A DNA stretch of 34,673 nucleotides from Chromatiales bacterium (GCA_030145425.1 JAQYVO010000232.1:1-34673), one strand, 5' to 3'. Counted from the first letter of the stretch, positions 9,018 through 19,482 are shown. Notes: generated by a model from the letters alone, not told the origin. Numbers and translations are program-made.

Positions 9018-9918
9018 ATCTGCCGTTGCGCAGCATATCCGCACTCATCTTCTCGATTTCGGCCGCGCCCGACGTAACGATCTGAGGATCGGGCACGTAA
9101 TCCAGGTTGGGATTTCGTCCGTCGTAATCCACCGTGCCCAGAATGAACTTCATGGCGTTGAGCCTGGCAAGATGTTTGCTGTCGGCACCAATGATCGTCC
9201 AGGGTGTCTCCCGGGTGTGGGTTTTTTTCAGCATTTCGTATTTGACCCCGGAAAAATCGTCCCATTTGGCCTGCACCTGGAGATCCACCTCGCTGAGTTT
9301 CCACTGTTTGAGGGGATTGGTCTTGCGTATCTCGAACCGCTTTGCCTGAACGTCCTTGCTCACGCTGAAGTAGAACTTGATCAAGATGATGCCCTGTCTT
9401 ACGAGATCCCGTTCGAAACCTTTCACACCCAGCATGAAGTTCTCATGTTCTTCCGGGGTACAGAACTCGAACACAGGCTCCACCATTGCCCGGTTGTACC
9501 AGCTTCTGTCGAAAAGTATGATCTCGCCCCCGCTGGGAAGACGGGAGATGTACTTCTGCAGATACCACTGGGACCGCTGAACATCGGTGGGTCTTCCCAG
9601 AGCCACAACCCGATAATGCCTGGGATTCATGTAGAAGGTGATGCGTTGGATGGCCCCACCCTTTCCGGCGGCATCACGACCCTCGAAGAGGATGATCATG
9701 GGTCGGCTGATTCTCTCCAGGTGCTTCTGAAGCTTGATCAGCTCGGCTTCGTAAGGCCTGAGTTCCTGCTCGCGGCGGTAGCGCCTCAACGCCTTGCGTT
9801 TGTCTTTCCGGAGTTTGGTGTTTTCCTGCTCAAGTGTCTCGATTCGACTGAACAGTTCCCCGAGATCGACGTGCTTGCCCTTGTAGGTGAGTCGCCCTGA
9901 TTTCTTGCTTTTACCCAT
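9007..9918 (-). CDS. ppk2: Polyphosphate kinase 2 family protein
   Basis: PPK2 enzymes use polyphosphate to phosphorylate nucleoside diphosphates (class I), or monophosphates in other classes. The 303-residue protein has a lysine/arginine-rich coiled N-terminus (about 20-70), the Walker A loop EGRDAAGKGG (79-88) and the Walker B segment LFDRSWYNR (135-143), followed by the lid region with KRFEIRKTNPLKQWKLS. A single kinase domain of this length fits class I or class III enzymes; class cannot be settled by eye. It is encoded convergently to the channel gene, with the two stop regions overlapping by 11 bases, so opposing transcription could interfere. No exopolyphosphatase or ppk1 is nearby. 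Confidence 0.93.
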   Translation of the reverse strand: MGKSKKSGRLTYKGKHVDLGELFSRIETLEQENTKLRKDKRKALRRYRREQELRPYEAELIKLQKHLERISRPMIILFEGRDAAGKGGAIQRITFYMNPRHYRVVALGRPTDVQRSQWYLQKYISRLPSGGEIILFDRSWYNRAMVEPVFEFCTPEEHENFMLGVKGFERDLVRQGIILIKFYFSVSKDVQAKRFEIRKTNPLKQWKLSEVDLQVQAKWDDFSGVKYEMLKKTHTRETPWTIIGADSKHLARLNAMKFILGTVDYDGRNPNLDYVPDPQIVTSGAAEIEKMSADMLRNGRFIE

Positions 9919-10201
9919 CGTATCGTTGCTTCTCGGCCGATTACACGGGCACGCCGGCGCAGATTATCATTGATGCCACCTGCGCCAGTCACGAAGCGCC
10001 GTTTCCACTTCGTTCAATGCTCCGAACAGCCTTATATTATCAGGTACATCGAGCTCGCCATAGAGCCGCTTAACACAACGGCCATCGGTACGACCGGGGA
10101 TTAAACGACGCACCCTGAGAGATCCCGTATCCCCGGTGTTTTGGCATGGGCGTGCGTTGTGTGCAAAACTGCCCCTGATTTCTGATATTGGAGGCAGCAA
10201 T

Positions 10202-11149
10202 ATGCACAGACTGGCCATCACCCTGCTATTTCTCACCCCTGTACTGGTCTCAGGCGGCCTGAAGGCGGAGACTATGGTGCGCGATTATCCGGCCCGGAAT
10301 ATCAGCCCACACACCTGGGTGATAGAGGGACCTTTGGGATTCCCCTCCGTGGAAAACCAGGGTTTCATGAATAACCCGGCCTTCGTGATAACCGGGGAAG
10401 GTGTGGTGGTCATAGATCCGGGTTCCAGCGTTCAGGCCGGGCGGATGGTGCTCAAACAGCTCAAAGAGATCACCGACAAGCCCATAACACACGTGCTGGA
10501 CACCCATGTCCACGGCGATCACTGGCTGGGAAACCAGGCCATCTCCGAAACTTATCCCAAAGCACAGATTCTCGCTCATCCAGAAATGATCAGGCGAGCC
10601 CATGAATTCGCAGCTGACAGTTGGCTCAAGATCATGGAAGAGTCCACCGAGGGGTTTACCTCCGGCACCCTGGCCGTCATTCCGGAAACCAGCATAGATG
10701 ACGGTAAAACCCTTGAAGTGGGAGGTATACACTTCCGCATTTATGCACCTGGAGCAGCCCACAGCGGCACCGATATCATGATCGAGGTGGTGGAAGACAA
10801 GCTTTTGTTCCTCGGTGACAACGTCACCTACAAGCGGCTGCCTCGCCTTAACGATGCCACCTTCAAGGGCAGCATCAACGCCTGTGACGTAGCCTTGAGC
10901 ACGGATGCCGGAATATTCGTACCGGGACACGGTCCCGTCGGCGGCAGAGAGATCGTGGAGGCCTATAAGACCTATCTGGCAACCCTTTACGAACTCGCCT
11001 CGAAATACTATGAAGAGGACCTGGCGGATTTTGAGATGAAGCCGAAAATCGTGGAAGCGCTGAATACCTATGCAGAATGGGTGAATTTTGAAGACGAAGT
11101 GGGCAGACACATCAGCCTGGCGATATTGGAATACGAGGGTTCATTCTAA
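10202..11149 (+). CDS. Secreted MBL-fold metallo-hydrolase (SoxH-like)
   Basis: Placed at the ATG at 10202 because GGAGG lies seven bases upstream and the product then opens with a clean signal peptide (residues 1-22, hydrophobic core LAITLLFLTPVLVSGG); a longer in-frame start at 10136 would bury it. The mature part carries the metallo-beta-lactamase zinc motif HVHGDH (102-107), a third histidine in APGAAHSGTD, the bridging aspartate in FLGDN and the final histidine in VPGHGPVGG. These are all the residues expected for a two-zinc hydrolase. Exported members of this group are called SoxH-like or quinoprotein-relay hydrolases, and their substrates are mostly unknown. No sox or PQQ genes are visible, so the name is only a family hint. 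Length is 315 residues. Confidence 0.85.
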   Translation: MHRLAITLLFLTPVLVSGGLKAETMVRDYPARNISPHTWVIEGPLGFPSVENQGFMNNPAFVITGEGVVVIDPGSSVQAGRMVLKQLKEITDKPITHVLDTHVHGDHWLGNQAISETYPKAQILAHPEMIRRAHEFAADSWLKIMEESTEGFTSGTLAVIPETSIDDGKTLEVGGIHFRIYAPGAAHSGTDIMIEVVEDKLLFLGDNVTYKRLPRLNDATFKGSINACDVALSTDAGIFVPGHGPVGGREIVEAYKTYLATLYELASKYYEEDLADFEMKPKIVEALNTYAEWVNFEDEVGRHISLAILEYEGSF

Positions 11150-11207
11150 CCACCCGGGCCGGCGGCGGGCATGCTACCGGAAACCGGCGAGTATATGCAG
11201 CAGAATT

Positions 11208-11229
11208 GGTCGAATAAATTCGACCCTAC
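11208..11229 (-). repeat. Single arm of the dispersed palindromic repeat
   Basis: A 22-base unit in reverse orientation that ends in CCCTAC. Its core is the inverted repeat GGTCGAAT / ATTCGACC, here with one change (AATAAATT in the centre). It lies just after the stop of the MBL-fold gene and 15 bases before a complete two-arm copy, making this locus a three-arm cluster. Confidence 0.85.
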
Positions 11230-11244
11230 CAATAGATTACCCTT

Positions 11245-11335
11245 GTAGGGCCGAATTCATTCGGCCAACAGCCTGATTCGTGAACTCCAACATTTGCACG
11301 TACAGTCGAATTCGGTCGAATGAATTCGACCCTAC
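11245..11335 (-). repeat. Two-arm palindromic repeat element, reverse orientation
   Basis: The left arm (11245-11266) begins GTAGGG and carries the core GGCCGAAT-TC-ATTCGGCC. The right arm (11314-11335) carries GGTCGAAT-GA-ATTCGACC and ends CCCTAC. The 47-base spacer, read on the minus strand, ends AATCAGGCTGTT, which matches the spacer end at the 15666 copy. The order of the C-type and T-type arms is the reverse of the copies at 15666 and 31996, so this is the same element inverted. It sits between the convergent MBL hydrolase and cytochrome c' genes and could serve as a transcriptional barrier. Confidence 0.88.
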
Positions 11336-11350
11336 AGGGGAGGAACCCCT

Positions 11351-11815
11351 TCATTTTTCCCTGAACTTCTTGTGGCAGCCTCCGCAGGTCTTTCCGGTAT
11401 TCTTGAACTGAGCCAGCGTCGCCGTGCGATCACCCTTTGCCACAACTCCGGCAAGCTTTTCTGATTCCTTCTGGAATGCCTTGAACTTTTCTTCGAACCC
11501 AGTCCAGTTTTCCCAGATCTCCGGCTTTGCCTCTGAATCCTCGTCGAGGGACCCTTTGGGAAAACCGGTCAGCAGATCCAGGCGCGCCACGGTTGCCAGG
11601 GCTTCCGCATTCTTCCGGAAAAGCGCCTGATCATACGGCATCTCACCCTTGGCCATGCGGCCCATGGGCCCCATATACCACTTGTAAATGATCATGTTGG
11701 CACTGCGAAAATCCAGTGCCGCCTGAAGGCCTTTATTCTCAGTCGCCGAGACGGCCGAACCGATACTCAGCAGCAGAGCGGCCAGGCACACACTAACCGA
11801 CAAACGCTTTACCAT
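11351..11815 (-). CDS. Cytochrome c' (class II cytochrome c)
   Basis: A 154-residue precursor with an N-terminal signal peptide (hydrophobic core VCLAALLLSIGSAVSA, probable cleavage after about residue 24). The single haem-binding motif CGGCH is at residues 144-148, six residues from the C-terminus. A C-terminal haem site on a four-helix-bundle-length protein is the hallmark of cytochrome c'. These periplasmic proteins bind NO and are linked to NO tolerance or redox buffering. The amphipathic helices with LQAALDFRSANMIIYKWYMG and LAGVVAKGDRTATLAQFKNTG fit the fold. It lies beside a palindromic repeat and is divergent from the oxoprolinase gene with a 165-base gap. Confidence 0.9.
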   Translation of the reverse strand: MVKRLSVSVCLAALLLSIGSAVSATENKGLQAALDFRSANMIIYKWYMGPMGRMAKGEMPYDQALFRKNAEALATVARLDLLTGFPKGSLDEDSEAKPEIWENWTGFEEKFKAFQKESEKLAGVVAKGDRTATLAQFKNTGKTCGGCHKKFREK

Positions 11816-11980
11816 CCTTAATCCTCCTGGGGTTTATTGTTTGGTTTTGCTCGTGCCGAAAAATGGCAGGATGCTATTTCAAACACAATGTTGCCTTCTT
11901 GTCCGCGCATTGCAAGGATAGGGTATCGGGCCGGCTGTTGGCCGGGCAATTCCCTTTTATCTCATGGCCGTTATAGCAAA

Positions 11981-14900
11981 ATGCGCAACTGGCAATTCTG
12001 GATAGATCGTGGAGGCACTTTCACGGACGTTGTGGCAAGACGTCCGGATGGGACCACCGCGACCAGAAAACTGCTGTCGGATAACCCACATCACTATGAC
12101 GACTCTGCCATACAGGGTATTCGCGATCTGATGGGTCTGGCGGCGGGCGACGTCATTTCCGGAGACCGGATAGCGTCGATCAAAATGGGTACCACCGTGG
12201 CCACCAATGCGCTGCTTGAAAGAACGGGTGACCGTACGCTGCTTCTGGTGACCCGTGGATTCCGGGACGCCCTGCGTATCGGTTATCAACATCGCCCGAG
12301 ATTATTTGATCGAAACATCCGGTTACCGGGGATGCTTTACGAGCGGGTTTCCGAGGTTGACGAGCGCATCATGGCGAACGGCAGCATCATGATACCCCTC
12401 GACGAGGACTGCGCCCGCGCCCACCTCCGGTCAGCTTACCTGGCAGGCATTCGCGCCGTGGCCATCCTCTTCATGCATGGTTATCGCTATCCGGCTCACG
12501 AGGCGCGGGTGGCGGAGATTGCCGATGAGATAGGGTTCGAGCAGATATCCCCCTCCCATAAAATAAGCCCCTTGATCAAACTGGTGAGCCGGGGCGATAC
12601 CAGTGTGGTGGATGCCTATCTCTCGCCCATGCTCCGGCGCTATGTTGAGCAGGTCTCCTCCCAGACGGGAGGCACCCGCTTGATGTTCATGCAATCCCAC
12701 GGTGGATTGACCTCGGCAGACTCTTTTCAGGGCAAGGACGCCATTCTCTCGGGACCGGCGGGAGGAGTGGTCGGCATGGCGCGCACCTCGCAGATGGCGG
12801 GGTTCGACAAAGTGATAGGGTTCGACATGGGGGGAACATCCACCGATGTCTCCCACTTCGACGGAGAGTTGGAGAGAACTTTCGATACAGAGGTGGCCGG
12901 CACACGCATCCGGGTACCCATGATGAGCATCCACACGGTGGCCGCGGGCGGCGGCTCCATCCTGAAATTTGATGGCGAACGTTTTCAGGTGGGCCCCGAA
13001 TCGGCCGGCGCCAATCCGGGGCCTGCCTGCTACCGGCGCGGGGGCCCGCTGGCCGTCACCGACTGCAATGTCATGCTGGGCAAAATCCAGCCGGATCATT
13101 TTCCCAAGGTGTTCGGACCCTCTGGCAACGCGCCCCTGGATCGGGCGGTGGTGACGGACGGGTTCCAGAAGCTCGCCGCATCGGCGGGCATGACACCGGA
13201 GCAGGCCGCTGAAGGTTTCCTGAAGATCGCCGTGGACAACATGGCGAATGCCATCAAGAAGATATCCGTTCAACGGGGTTACGATGTCACCCGTTACACC
13301 CTCTGCTGTTTCGGTGGTGCCGCCGGCCAGCATGCGTGCCTGGTCGCCGACGCGCTGGGGATGAAGCGAATCTTTATCCACCCATACGCAGGCGTGCTGT
13401 CCGCCTATGGAATGGGATTGGCTGATCTGCGGGCAATCCGTGAAAAGTCAATCGAAGTGCCATTATCGGATGATCTGGTGCGCAAGCTGGCTACATCCTT
13501 CGCTGAACTGAGCACCGAGACCCGGGACGAACTCAAAGATCAGGGTGTGGCAAGTGAAGCCATAAGCGTGTCGCACCGGGCGATGATTCGGTACAGCGGA
13601 ACGGACACACCTCTCAGCATTCCCGCCGCGAATGCGGGCACCATGGCGGAGGCCTTCGAGCGACGCCACAGGCAGCAGTTCGGTTTCGTCATGGGCGGCC
13701 GGTCCCTGGTGATCGAGGCCATATCCGCCGAGGCGGCTGGTGGAGGTGAACGGCCGGAAGATCCTGTGTTCGAGATTCAACCAGGGGAACCGCAACCCGA
13801 GCCCCTGAGCATGACATTCATGTACAGCCAGGGTACACAACATCGCACGCCGGTTTTCGACCTGATGACGATGCCGCCAGGCAGCCGCGTCAATGGCCCT
13901 GTGATTCTGATCGAACCCAATTCAACCACCGTGGTGGAACCGGGCTGGGCTGCCAGAATAACCGCCCGAAGGCACCTGGTGCTTGAGCGGGTCGAACCCA
14001 GACCCCGGCACTATGCCATTGGCACGCAGGCGGATCCCGTCACGCTGGAGATCTTCAATAATCTCTATATGTCCATCGCCGAACAGATGGGGGGTGTACT
14101 GGCCAACACCGCCTACTCCGTCAACATCAAGGAGCGTCTCGATTTCTCCTGCGCTGTATTCGATCGCGAGGGCAGCCTGGTGGCCAACGCGCCCCATATG
14201 CCGGTACACCTGGGCTCCATGAGCGACAGCATTCGTTCGGTTATCAGAAAATGGGGGGGACAAATCAAAGATGGCGACGTATATGTGCTCAACGCGCCTT
14301 ACGACGGCGGGACTCACCTGCCCGATGTAACCCTGGTAACGCCGTTGGTTTCGGATCAGGGAAAAGTGCTGTTTCACGTGGCATCCCGGGGACACCATGC
14401 GGATATCGGCGGAATCACGCCGGGTTCCATGCCGCCGAAAAGCCGCGAAGTCGGCGAGGAAGGGGTTCTGTTCGACAACCTGAAGCTGGTTGACCGGGGA
14501 ACCCTGCTGGAGCAGGAGATACGAAAGGCGCTGCTTTCAGGCCCCTGGCCCGCGCGCAATCCCGACCAGAACATGGCCGACCTGAGGGCCCAGATTGCAG
14601 CCAACGCCAAGGGTGTGAAAGAACTGAGGCGCATGATTGAGCAGTTCGGACTGGACGTGGTGCAGGCCTACATGCGGCATGTTCAGGACAATGCCGAAGA
14701 GGCGGTCCGCCGGGTCATCGAAAAACTGAGGTCTGGCCGGTTCGAGTACCCCATGGATAACGGCGCGGTTATCAGGGTGCAAATCGAAGTGGATCCCGGG
14801 AAGCGGGAAGCCGTCATAGATTTTTCCGGCACCTCGTCCCAGCTGACAAACAACTTCAATGCCCCGGCCTCGATCTGTCGCGCCGCCGTTCTCTATTGCT

Positions 14901-15571
14901 TCCGTACCCTGGTTGACGAAGAAATCCCCATGAACGAGGGTTGCCTCAAACCCCTGAGACTGGTGATTCCCGAAGGCTCAATGCTCAGCCCCCGTTATCC
15001 CGCGGCGGTGGTGGCAGGCAATGTTGAAACCTCCCAGGCAGTGGTGGACACCCTGTTTGGTGCGCTGCAGATCATGGGTGCCGCTCAGGGTACGATGAAC
15101 AACTTCACGTTTGGCGACGATGACGCTCAGTATTACGAAACCATCTGCGGGGGTGCGGGAGCCGGTCCTGATTTCGACGGCACCGACGCGGTCCACACCC
15201 ATATGACCAATTCCAGACTGACAGACCCGGAGGTCCTGGAATGGCGATATCCGGTGCTGCTGGAACATTTTGGAATACGTCGCGGCAGCGGCGGCGAGGG
15301 TCGTCATCGGGGCGGAAACGGTGTGGTACGCCGTCTGCGCTTCCTGAAGTCCATGACCGCGGCCATACTCTCGGGTCACAGGAAAATACCCCCGTACGGC
15401 ATGCAGGGAGGAGAACCGGGGCGGCCCGGCCGCAATGCCGTAATCAGGTCGAATGGAGCGGTGGAAGAACTGGCCGGATGCGCCCAGGTCAAGATGAAGA
15501 CAGGGGACCTGTTCGTTATTGAAACCCCGGGTGGTGGAGGCTATGGCCCGCCCCGGGAGTCGTCTGAGTAA
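11981..15571 (+). CDS. 5-oxoprolinase (fused HyuA-HyuB type hydantoinase/oxoprolinase)
   Basis: This 1196-residue protein contains both halves of the ATP-dependent oxoprolinase: a HyuA-type ATPase domain (about 1-680) and a HyuB-type domain (about 682-1190). The N-terminus [18 protein letters not shown] and the later [15 protein letters not shown] are the ASKHA-type phosphate-binding loops of Hyu[21 protein letters not shown] marks the start of HyuB. The enzyme opens 5-oxo-L-proline to glutamate with ATP, part of glutathione-related metabolism. I chose the ATG at 11981 because the first 48 codons of the longer open frame are unlike the family and RGGTFTD normally lies within ten residues of the start. 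Related enzymes acting on hydantoins or acetone share this layout, so the substrate is probable rather than certain. No partner gene follows; a hairpin and repeats lie downstream. Confidence 0.9.
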   Translation: MRNWQFWIDRGGTFTDVVARRPDGTTATRKLLSDNPHHYDDSAIQGIRDLMGLAAGDVISGDRIASIKMGTTVATNALLERTGDRTLLLVTRGFRDALRIGYQHRPRLFDRNIRLPGMLYERVSEVDERIMANGSIMIPLDEDCARAHLRSAYLAGIRAVAILFMHGYRYPAHEARVAEIADEIGFEQISPSHKISPLIKLVSRGDTSVVDAYLSPMLRRYVEQVSSQTGGTRLMFMQSHGGLTSADSFQGKDAILSGPAGGVVGMARTSQMAGFDKVIGFDMGGTSTDVSHFDGELERTFDTEVAGTRIRVPMMSIHTVAAGGGSILKFDGERFQVGPESAGANPGPACYRRGGPLAVTDCNVMLGKIQPDHFPKVFGPSGNAPLDRAVVTDGFQKLAASAGMTPEQAAEGFLKIAVDNMANAIKKISVQRGYDVTRYTLCCFGGAAGQHACLVADALGMKRIFIHPYAGVLSAYGMGLADLRAIREKSIEVPLSDDLVRKLATSFAELSTETRDELKDQGVASEAISVSHRAMIRYSGTDTPLSIPAANAGTMAEAFERRHRQQFGFVMGGRSLVIEAISAEAAGGGERPEDPVFEIQPGEPQPEPLSMTFMYSQGTQHRTPVFDLMTMPPGSRVNGPVILIEPNSTTVVEPGWAARITARRHLVLERVEPRPRHYAIGTQADPVTLEIFNNLYMSIAEQMGGVLANTAYSVNIKERLDFSCAVFDREGSLVANAPHMPVHLGSMSDSIRSVIRKWGGQIKDGDVYVLNAPYDGGTHLPDVTLVTPLVSDQGKVLFHVASRGHHADIGGITPGSMPPKSREVGEEGVLFDNLKLVDRGTLLEQEIRKALLSGPWPARNPDQNMADLRAQIAANAKGVKELRRMIEQFGLDVVQAYMRHVQDNAEEAVRRVIEKLRSGRFEYPMDNGAVIRVQIEVDPGKREAVIDFSGTSSQLTNNFNAPASICRAAVLYCFRTLVDEEIPMNEGCLKPLRLVIPEGSMLSPRYPAAVVAGNVETSQAVVDTLFGALQIMGAAQGTMNNFTFGDDDAQYYETICGGAGAGPDFDGTDAVHTHMTNSRLTDPEVLEWRYPVLLEHFGIRRGSGGEGRHRGGNGVVRRLRFLKSMTAAILSGHRKIPPYGMQGGEPGRPGRNAVIRSNGAVEELAGCAQVKMKTGDLFVIETPGGGGYGPPRESSE

Positions 15572-15599
15572 TGGCCGTCCGGAAATCCCAGGTATCCGG

Positions 15600-15644
15600 T
15601 CTCCCAAAGGGGGGTGTTATAAGGGCCCCTTTCCCCCTGGGAGA
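15600..15644 (+). terminator. Long imperfect hairpin after the oxoprolinase gene
   Basis: TCTCCCA (15600-15606) pairs exactly with TGGGAGA (15638-15644), and GGGGG (15609-15613) with CCCCC (15633-15637). It starts 29 bases after the oxoprolinase stop and could stop transcription, although there is no T-run. The C-rich/G-rich form resembles repeat-type sequences found scattered in other proteobacterial genomes, so it may equally be a repeat. Confidence 0.45.
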
Positions 15645-15665
15645 GGGGTGGGGTGCGGGATTAAT

Positions 15666-15737
15666 GTAGGGTCGAATTCATTCGACCGATGCTTGAATTG
15701 AATCAGCCGGCTGTTGGCCGAATGAATTCGGCCCTAC
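15666..15737 (+). repeat. Two-arm palindromic repeat element, forward orientation
   Basis: The left arm (15666-15687) is GTAGGG plus the core GGTCGAAT-TC-ATTCGACC, sharing two G's. The right arm (15716-15737) has the core GGCCGAAT-GA-ATTCGGCC and ends CCCTAC. The 28-base spacer ends AATCAGCCGGCTGTT. The outer ends GTAGGG and CCCTAC are themselves inverted repeats. It sits between the convergent oxoprolinase and hypA genes. Confidence 0.9.
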
Positions 15738-15758
15738 AACGGTAATCTACCCACTCGA

Positions 15759-16100
15759 TCACTCAACCTCCAGTTCTTTGATCCGCATCTCTTCACCGCC
15801 GTTTACCTGCAACTGATAGCTTCCGCACTCGGGGCACGCATCGAAGCGCTGCCTGGCCGGTACCGTCTTCGCGCACTGCATGCACCAGGCACTGCCCGGC
15901 TTGTCGATGATCTCCAGGGTCGCACCCTCTGCGAGGGTTCCACGCATGACTGCATCGAAACCGAAGCGCATTGCCTCTGTCTCGACACCCGAAAGCTCGC
16001 CAATCTCCAGCCAGACAGTCTTTACTCTCCGGTAACCCTGGGTGCGGGCGTTCTCCTCCAACACCTGGAGTACACCTTCACACAGCGACATCTCATGCAT
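15759..16100 (-). CDS. hypA: Hydrogenase nickel-incorporation protein HypA
   Basis: HypA delivers nickel, with HypB, to the large subunit of NiFe hydrogenases, and in some bacteria to urease. Starting at the ATG 16098-16100 the protein is 113 residues and begins MHEMSL, where His2 is the conserved nickel ligand. The zinc site is complete: CxxC at 73-76 (CMQC) and CxxC at 89-92 (CPEC). The open frame extends upstream by 26 codons, but those are not family-like. It is unusual here because no hypB, hypC-F or hydrogenase structural gene is visible. It follows hemF by 102 bases on the same strand and might be read from that transcript. Confidence 0.93.
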   Translation of the reverse strand: MHEMSLCEGVLQVLEENARTQGYRRVKTVWLEIGELSGVETEAMRFGFDAVMRGTLAEGATLEIIDKPGSAWCMQCAKTVPARQRFDACPECGSYQLQVNGGEEMRIKELEVE

Positions 16101-16202
16101 GTAACACCCGCACTGTATCGAAACTCCGTTTACCGACTCGGCCTGCATTCTAACGCAGTATATAAATGGATCAACCACGTCCTACGGTGCAGCACCTATG
16201 GG

Positions 16203-17135
<933 letters not shown>

Positions 17136-17149
17136 CTATTCGAACGGAA

Positions 17150-17764
17150 TCACATACCGTTTCGAAATTTTTCTGTTTCGGTAGCGCCGCTGGCGCGTAC
17201 CCGGCTCAGCGCCACTGCATACTCCCGCAGTACACCCAGAGCCCAGTCGATGCGTTCCCTGATATAAAGATCAGCCTCCGGATCCTTGGTTGCCCCGTCA
17301 GGATTTAGCATGTCCTCCGCATGCCTGACAATGACCTGTTCGGGGATATAGCAGATCCGATTATTTTTATAGCTGCTCATGCGCAGTTCCGCCACGGGAT
17401 AGGCACCCCCGGCTCCCGCCGAGACGGTTACTATCAACGCCGGTTTGTGGCCTACCTCTTTGCTGCTGCAAAAGAGGAAAAAGTTCTTCAGCCCCGCCGG
17501 CACCTGCCCATGCCACTCCGGGGAAACCACCACCAGGGCATCGCTGGATTGCAGCAAGGCCCTTAAAGGATTGAGATGCCGCTGCCATTCGGGATCGCCC
17601 TCCCAGACTCCCTGATCCCAAAGCGGCAACGGATTGTTTGCGAGTGCAAAGATCTCCGCCTCGTCGCCCGGTGTCTTGTCCTGAATCAGATCCCTAATAT
17701 GGGAGGCGACTTTATGACTCTGGGAGGGATCGCGGTGGCTGCCGCTTATGATGACTGTTTTCAT
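17150..17764 (-). CDS. NADPH-dependent FMN reductase-like flavoprotein
   Basis: A 204-residue flavodoxin-fold protein. It opens with the phosphate-binding strand and loop VIISGSHRDPSQSHKVA, which fits the GSxRxxSxS motif of FMN reductases. SPEWHGQVPAGLKNFF corresponds to the conserved PEYNxSxPxxLKN segment, with W-H replacing the usual Y-N. Such enzymes reduce FMN or quinones with NAD(P)H. GGAG lies about eight bases before the ATG at 17762-17764. The gene sits between the alpha/beta hydrolase (34 bases upstream) and hemF, in what looks like one transcription unit. A specific substrate cannot be inferred. Confidence 0.85.
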   Translation of the reverse strand: MKTVIISGSHRDPSQSHKVASHIRDLIQDKTPGDEAEIFALANNPLPLWDQGVWEGDPEWQRHLNPLRALLQSSDALVVVSPEWHGQVPAGLKNFFLFCSSKEVGHKPALIVTVSAGAGGAYPVAELRMSSYKNNRICYIPEQVIVRHAEDMLNPDGATKDPEADLYIRERIDWALGVLREYAVALSRVRASGATETEKFRNGM

Positions 17765-17798
17765 TTTCTTACTCCAACTACTCAGGAATTGCAGAATA

Positions 17799-18629
17799 TC
17801 AGTTTGCTTGCTTATACAGGGGGCTATCCGGACTGGTGAGTTGCTCTACAACGGTGAAATGATTCAGGCCATTCAATACCAGCGTATCCACCTCGATACC
17901 CTGGCTCCGGCGTTTGGCGGCAAATGACATCATTTGTTGGTGAAACGCGGAACGCTCTTCGCCGCCCACCACCAGCAGCATGGGTGCTGATTCAACAGGC
18001 TGCCTGAACAAAGGACTGTTCAACCGCGCTTCCGTTTCTCCGAGCCCCAGCTTTTCGTTTATGGTCGTATATCTGAGGGGATCCAGGTCATACAGGCCGC
18101 TGATACAAATGGCGCCCGTGATGAAATCATCGGGCATACCGGGCGAGAACCTGGCCCAATCAGTCGCAAGCAGCATGGCCGCCAGTTGCCCGCCCGCCGA
18201 GTGACCGGAAAGCTGAAGGGACTGCCACCGTCTTCCGAGCTGCCCATGATTTTCCCACAGGAAACCGACAGCCATACGCACGGAATCAAGTATTTCTTCA
18301 AGATCGGCATCCGGGCACAGGGGGTAGCTGCAGATGGCCACATCCATCCCATCCTGAACGAGCCCGCCGGCCAGAAAACTGAAGTAAGACTTGTCCAGCG
18401 CCTGCCAGTAGCCGCCGTGCAGAAAAAGATGGAGACGCCTGCCCTGCCCCTCGAATAGATCCAGTTTCTGCCTTACACCGGCACCATAGGGGATATCCAA
18501 TCGACAAGAGATCTGACTTCTGGTCGATTCGCTGAGTGCAGCCCACTTCTCAAGAATGGCCGGATGCTCCGGGACCGCCGCTCTGGCGTTGTATTGATAC
18601 TCCAGTGCCTGATCAATCATTACCGGCAA
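17799..18629 (-). CDS. Alpha/beta hydrolase, esterase/kynurenine formamidase-like
   Basis: A 276-residue serine hydrolase. The oxyanion-hole motif HGGYW is at 71-75, as in arylformamidases and carboxylesterases. The nucleophile elbow GHSAGG places the catalytic serine at residue 144, and the likely catalytic histidine is in LNHFTV (257). The acid is probably a glutamate or aspartate in VVGGEERSAFHQQ (221-232). Bacterial relatives hydrolyse N-formylkynurenine or other small esters and amides. No other tryptophan-degradation gene is near, so kynurenine formamidase activity is not established. The gene is 51 bases from the upstream peroxiredoxin gene on the same strand and probably co-transcribed. 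Confidence 0.85.
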   Translation of the reverse strand: MPVMIDQALEYQYNARAAVPEHPAILEKWAALSESTRSQISCRLDIPYGAGVRQKLDLFEGQGRRLHLFLHGGYWQALDKSYFSFLAGGLVQDGMDVAICSYPLCPDADLEEILDSVRMAVGFLWENHGQLGRRWQSLQLSGHSAGGQLAAMLLATDWARFSPGMPDDFITGAICISGLYDLDPLRYTTINEKLGLGETEARLNSPLFRQPVESAPMLLVVGGEERSAFHQQMMSFAAKRRSQGIEVDTLVLNGLNHFTVVEQLTSPDSPLYKQAN

Positions 18630-18680
18630 TCCAGTTTTCCGGAATGCCGGGCATCATTGGTAAAGAAGTACCGAACCTTG

Positions 18681-19211
18681 TCACGCCTCTCCACGCGCCG
18701 GGTAATCATTATTGATGATGAAATCCATGGCAGCCAGCATCTCCTTGAAATGAGGCCTGGCAAACGGCATTGACTGAACCGCGGCCCAGTAGAGGGTATT
18801 GTCAGGACGCACCAGAAACACCCCCGGCTCACTAAACAAGGCAGGTTCTTCGACACCGATAGAGGTCTTGCCACGACTGGAGGATACGTAGAGCCCCCAT
18901 TGTCTTGCTGCCTCTATCTCCACCCCGTATCCCAAATTCAGATGCTTGAGTTTCCAGTCTTTCCGGGTCTGCTCTGCACGATCTTCCGTGTCGCTGCTGA
19001 GGACCATGACCTCTACACCTTTTTTCGTAAAATCCTCAACCAGACGGTCCAGCTCCGGGACGTAGGTCCGGCACACCGGGCAATGATAGCCGCGATAGAA
19101 AACTATCATGGTGAAATGCTCCGGAGAGGCGTCCCGTAGGTCCCATTTAGCACCTGCCAGTGTCTGCACGGCCAGTGCCGGCACGGGTTGCCGCGGCATT
19201 AGTTTGTTCAT
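18681..19211 (-). CDS. Peroxiredoxin-like (AhpC/TSA) thioredoxin-fold protein
   Basis: A 176-residue cytoplasmic protein of the AhpC/TSA-like group. The active-site region FYRGYHCPVCRTYVPELDRL has Cys44 and Cys47 in a CPVC arrangement, rather than the single peroxidatic Cys in a TxxC context of classic peroxiredoxins. The downstream VEVMVLSSDTEDRAEQTRKD and PGVFLVRPDNTLYWAAVQSM segments follow the thioredoxin fold. No signal peptide is visible. It is the first gene of a minus-strand run with a hydrolase, FMN reductase and hemF, so a role in redox or oxidative-stress defence is plausible. Its exact reductant and substrate are unknown. Confidence 0.85.
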   Translation of the reverse strand: MNKLMPRQPVPALAVQTLAGAKWDLRDASPEHFTMIVFYRGYHCPVCRTYVPELDRLVEDFTKKGVEVMVLSSDTEDRAEQTRKDWKLKHLNLGYGVEIEAARQWGLYVSSSRGKTSIGVEEPALFSEPGVFLVRPDNTLYWAAVQSMPFARPHFKEMLAAMDFIINNDYPARGEA

Positions 19212-19443
19212 CGCATAATCTCCTTTGGTAACCAGTCATTGTCAGCGGGAACCATCCATGCCACTGCGCTCATTAAAGGTATCTGATGGGCGACCTCAAT
19301 AGAACATTTTTCCACCCGCGGGTTCAACCACCGGGTTTGTAAGATATCGTGCGCAATCATGTAACCGGTTGAACTTACTGGCGGATTGCGAATTATCAAT
19401 GCGACGATTTCTGGATGATGGTTAAATCGCTCCAAGTTCAGTG

Positions 19444-19482
19444 GGAACCGGTTGAATGCAGTATCGAAGTAAGACCGGTTCC
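19444..19482 (+). other. Perfect 9-bp hairpin, candidate small-RNA or leader structure
   Basis: GGAACCGGT (19444-19452) and ACCGGTTCC (19474-19482) are exact reverse complements, with a 21-base loop. It lies 46 bases before a terminator on the plus strand and could be the body of a small RNA or of a cmoA leader. Function is inferred only from arrangement. Confidence 0.4.

Noticed and set aside
9967-10236. Minus-strand open frame of 89 codons ahead of ppk2
   Set aside because: It overlaps the start and signal peptide of the MBL-fold gene, has no good ribosome-binding site and no recognisable motif.
12431-13381. 316-codon open frame antisense to the oxoprolinase gene
   Set aside because: Long antisense frames are common in GC-rich coding DNA; the sense frame is clearly oxoprolinase and the antisense product has no family character.
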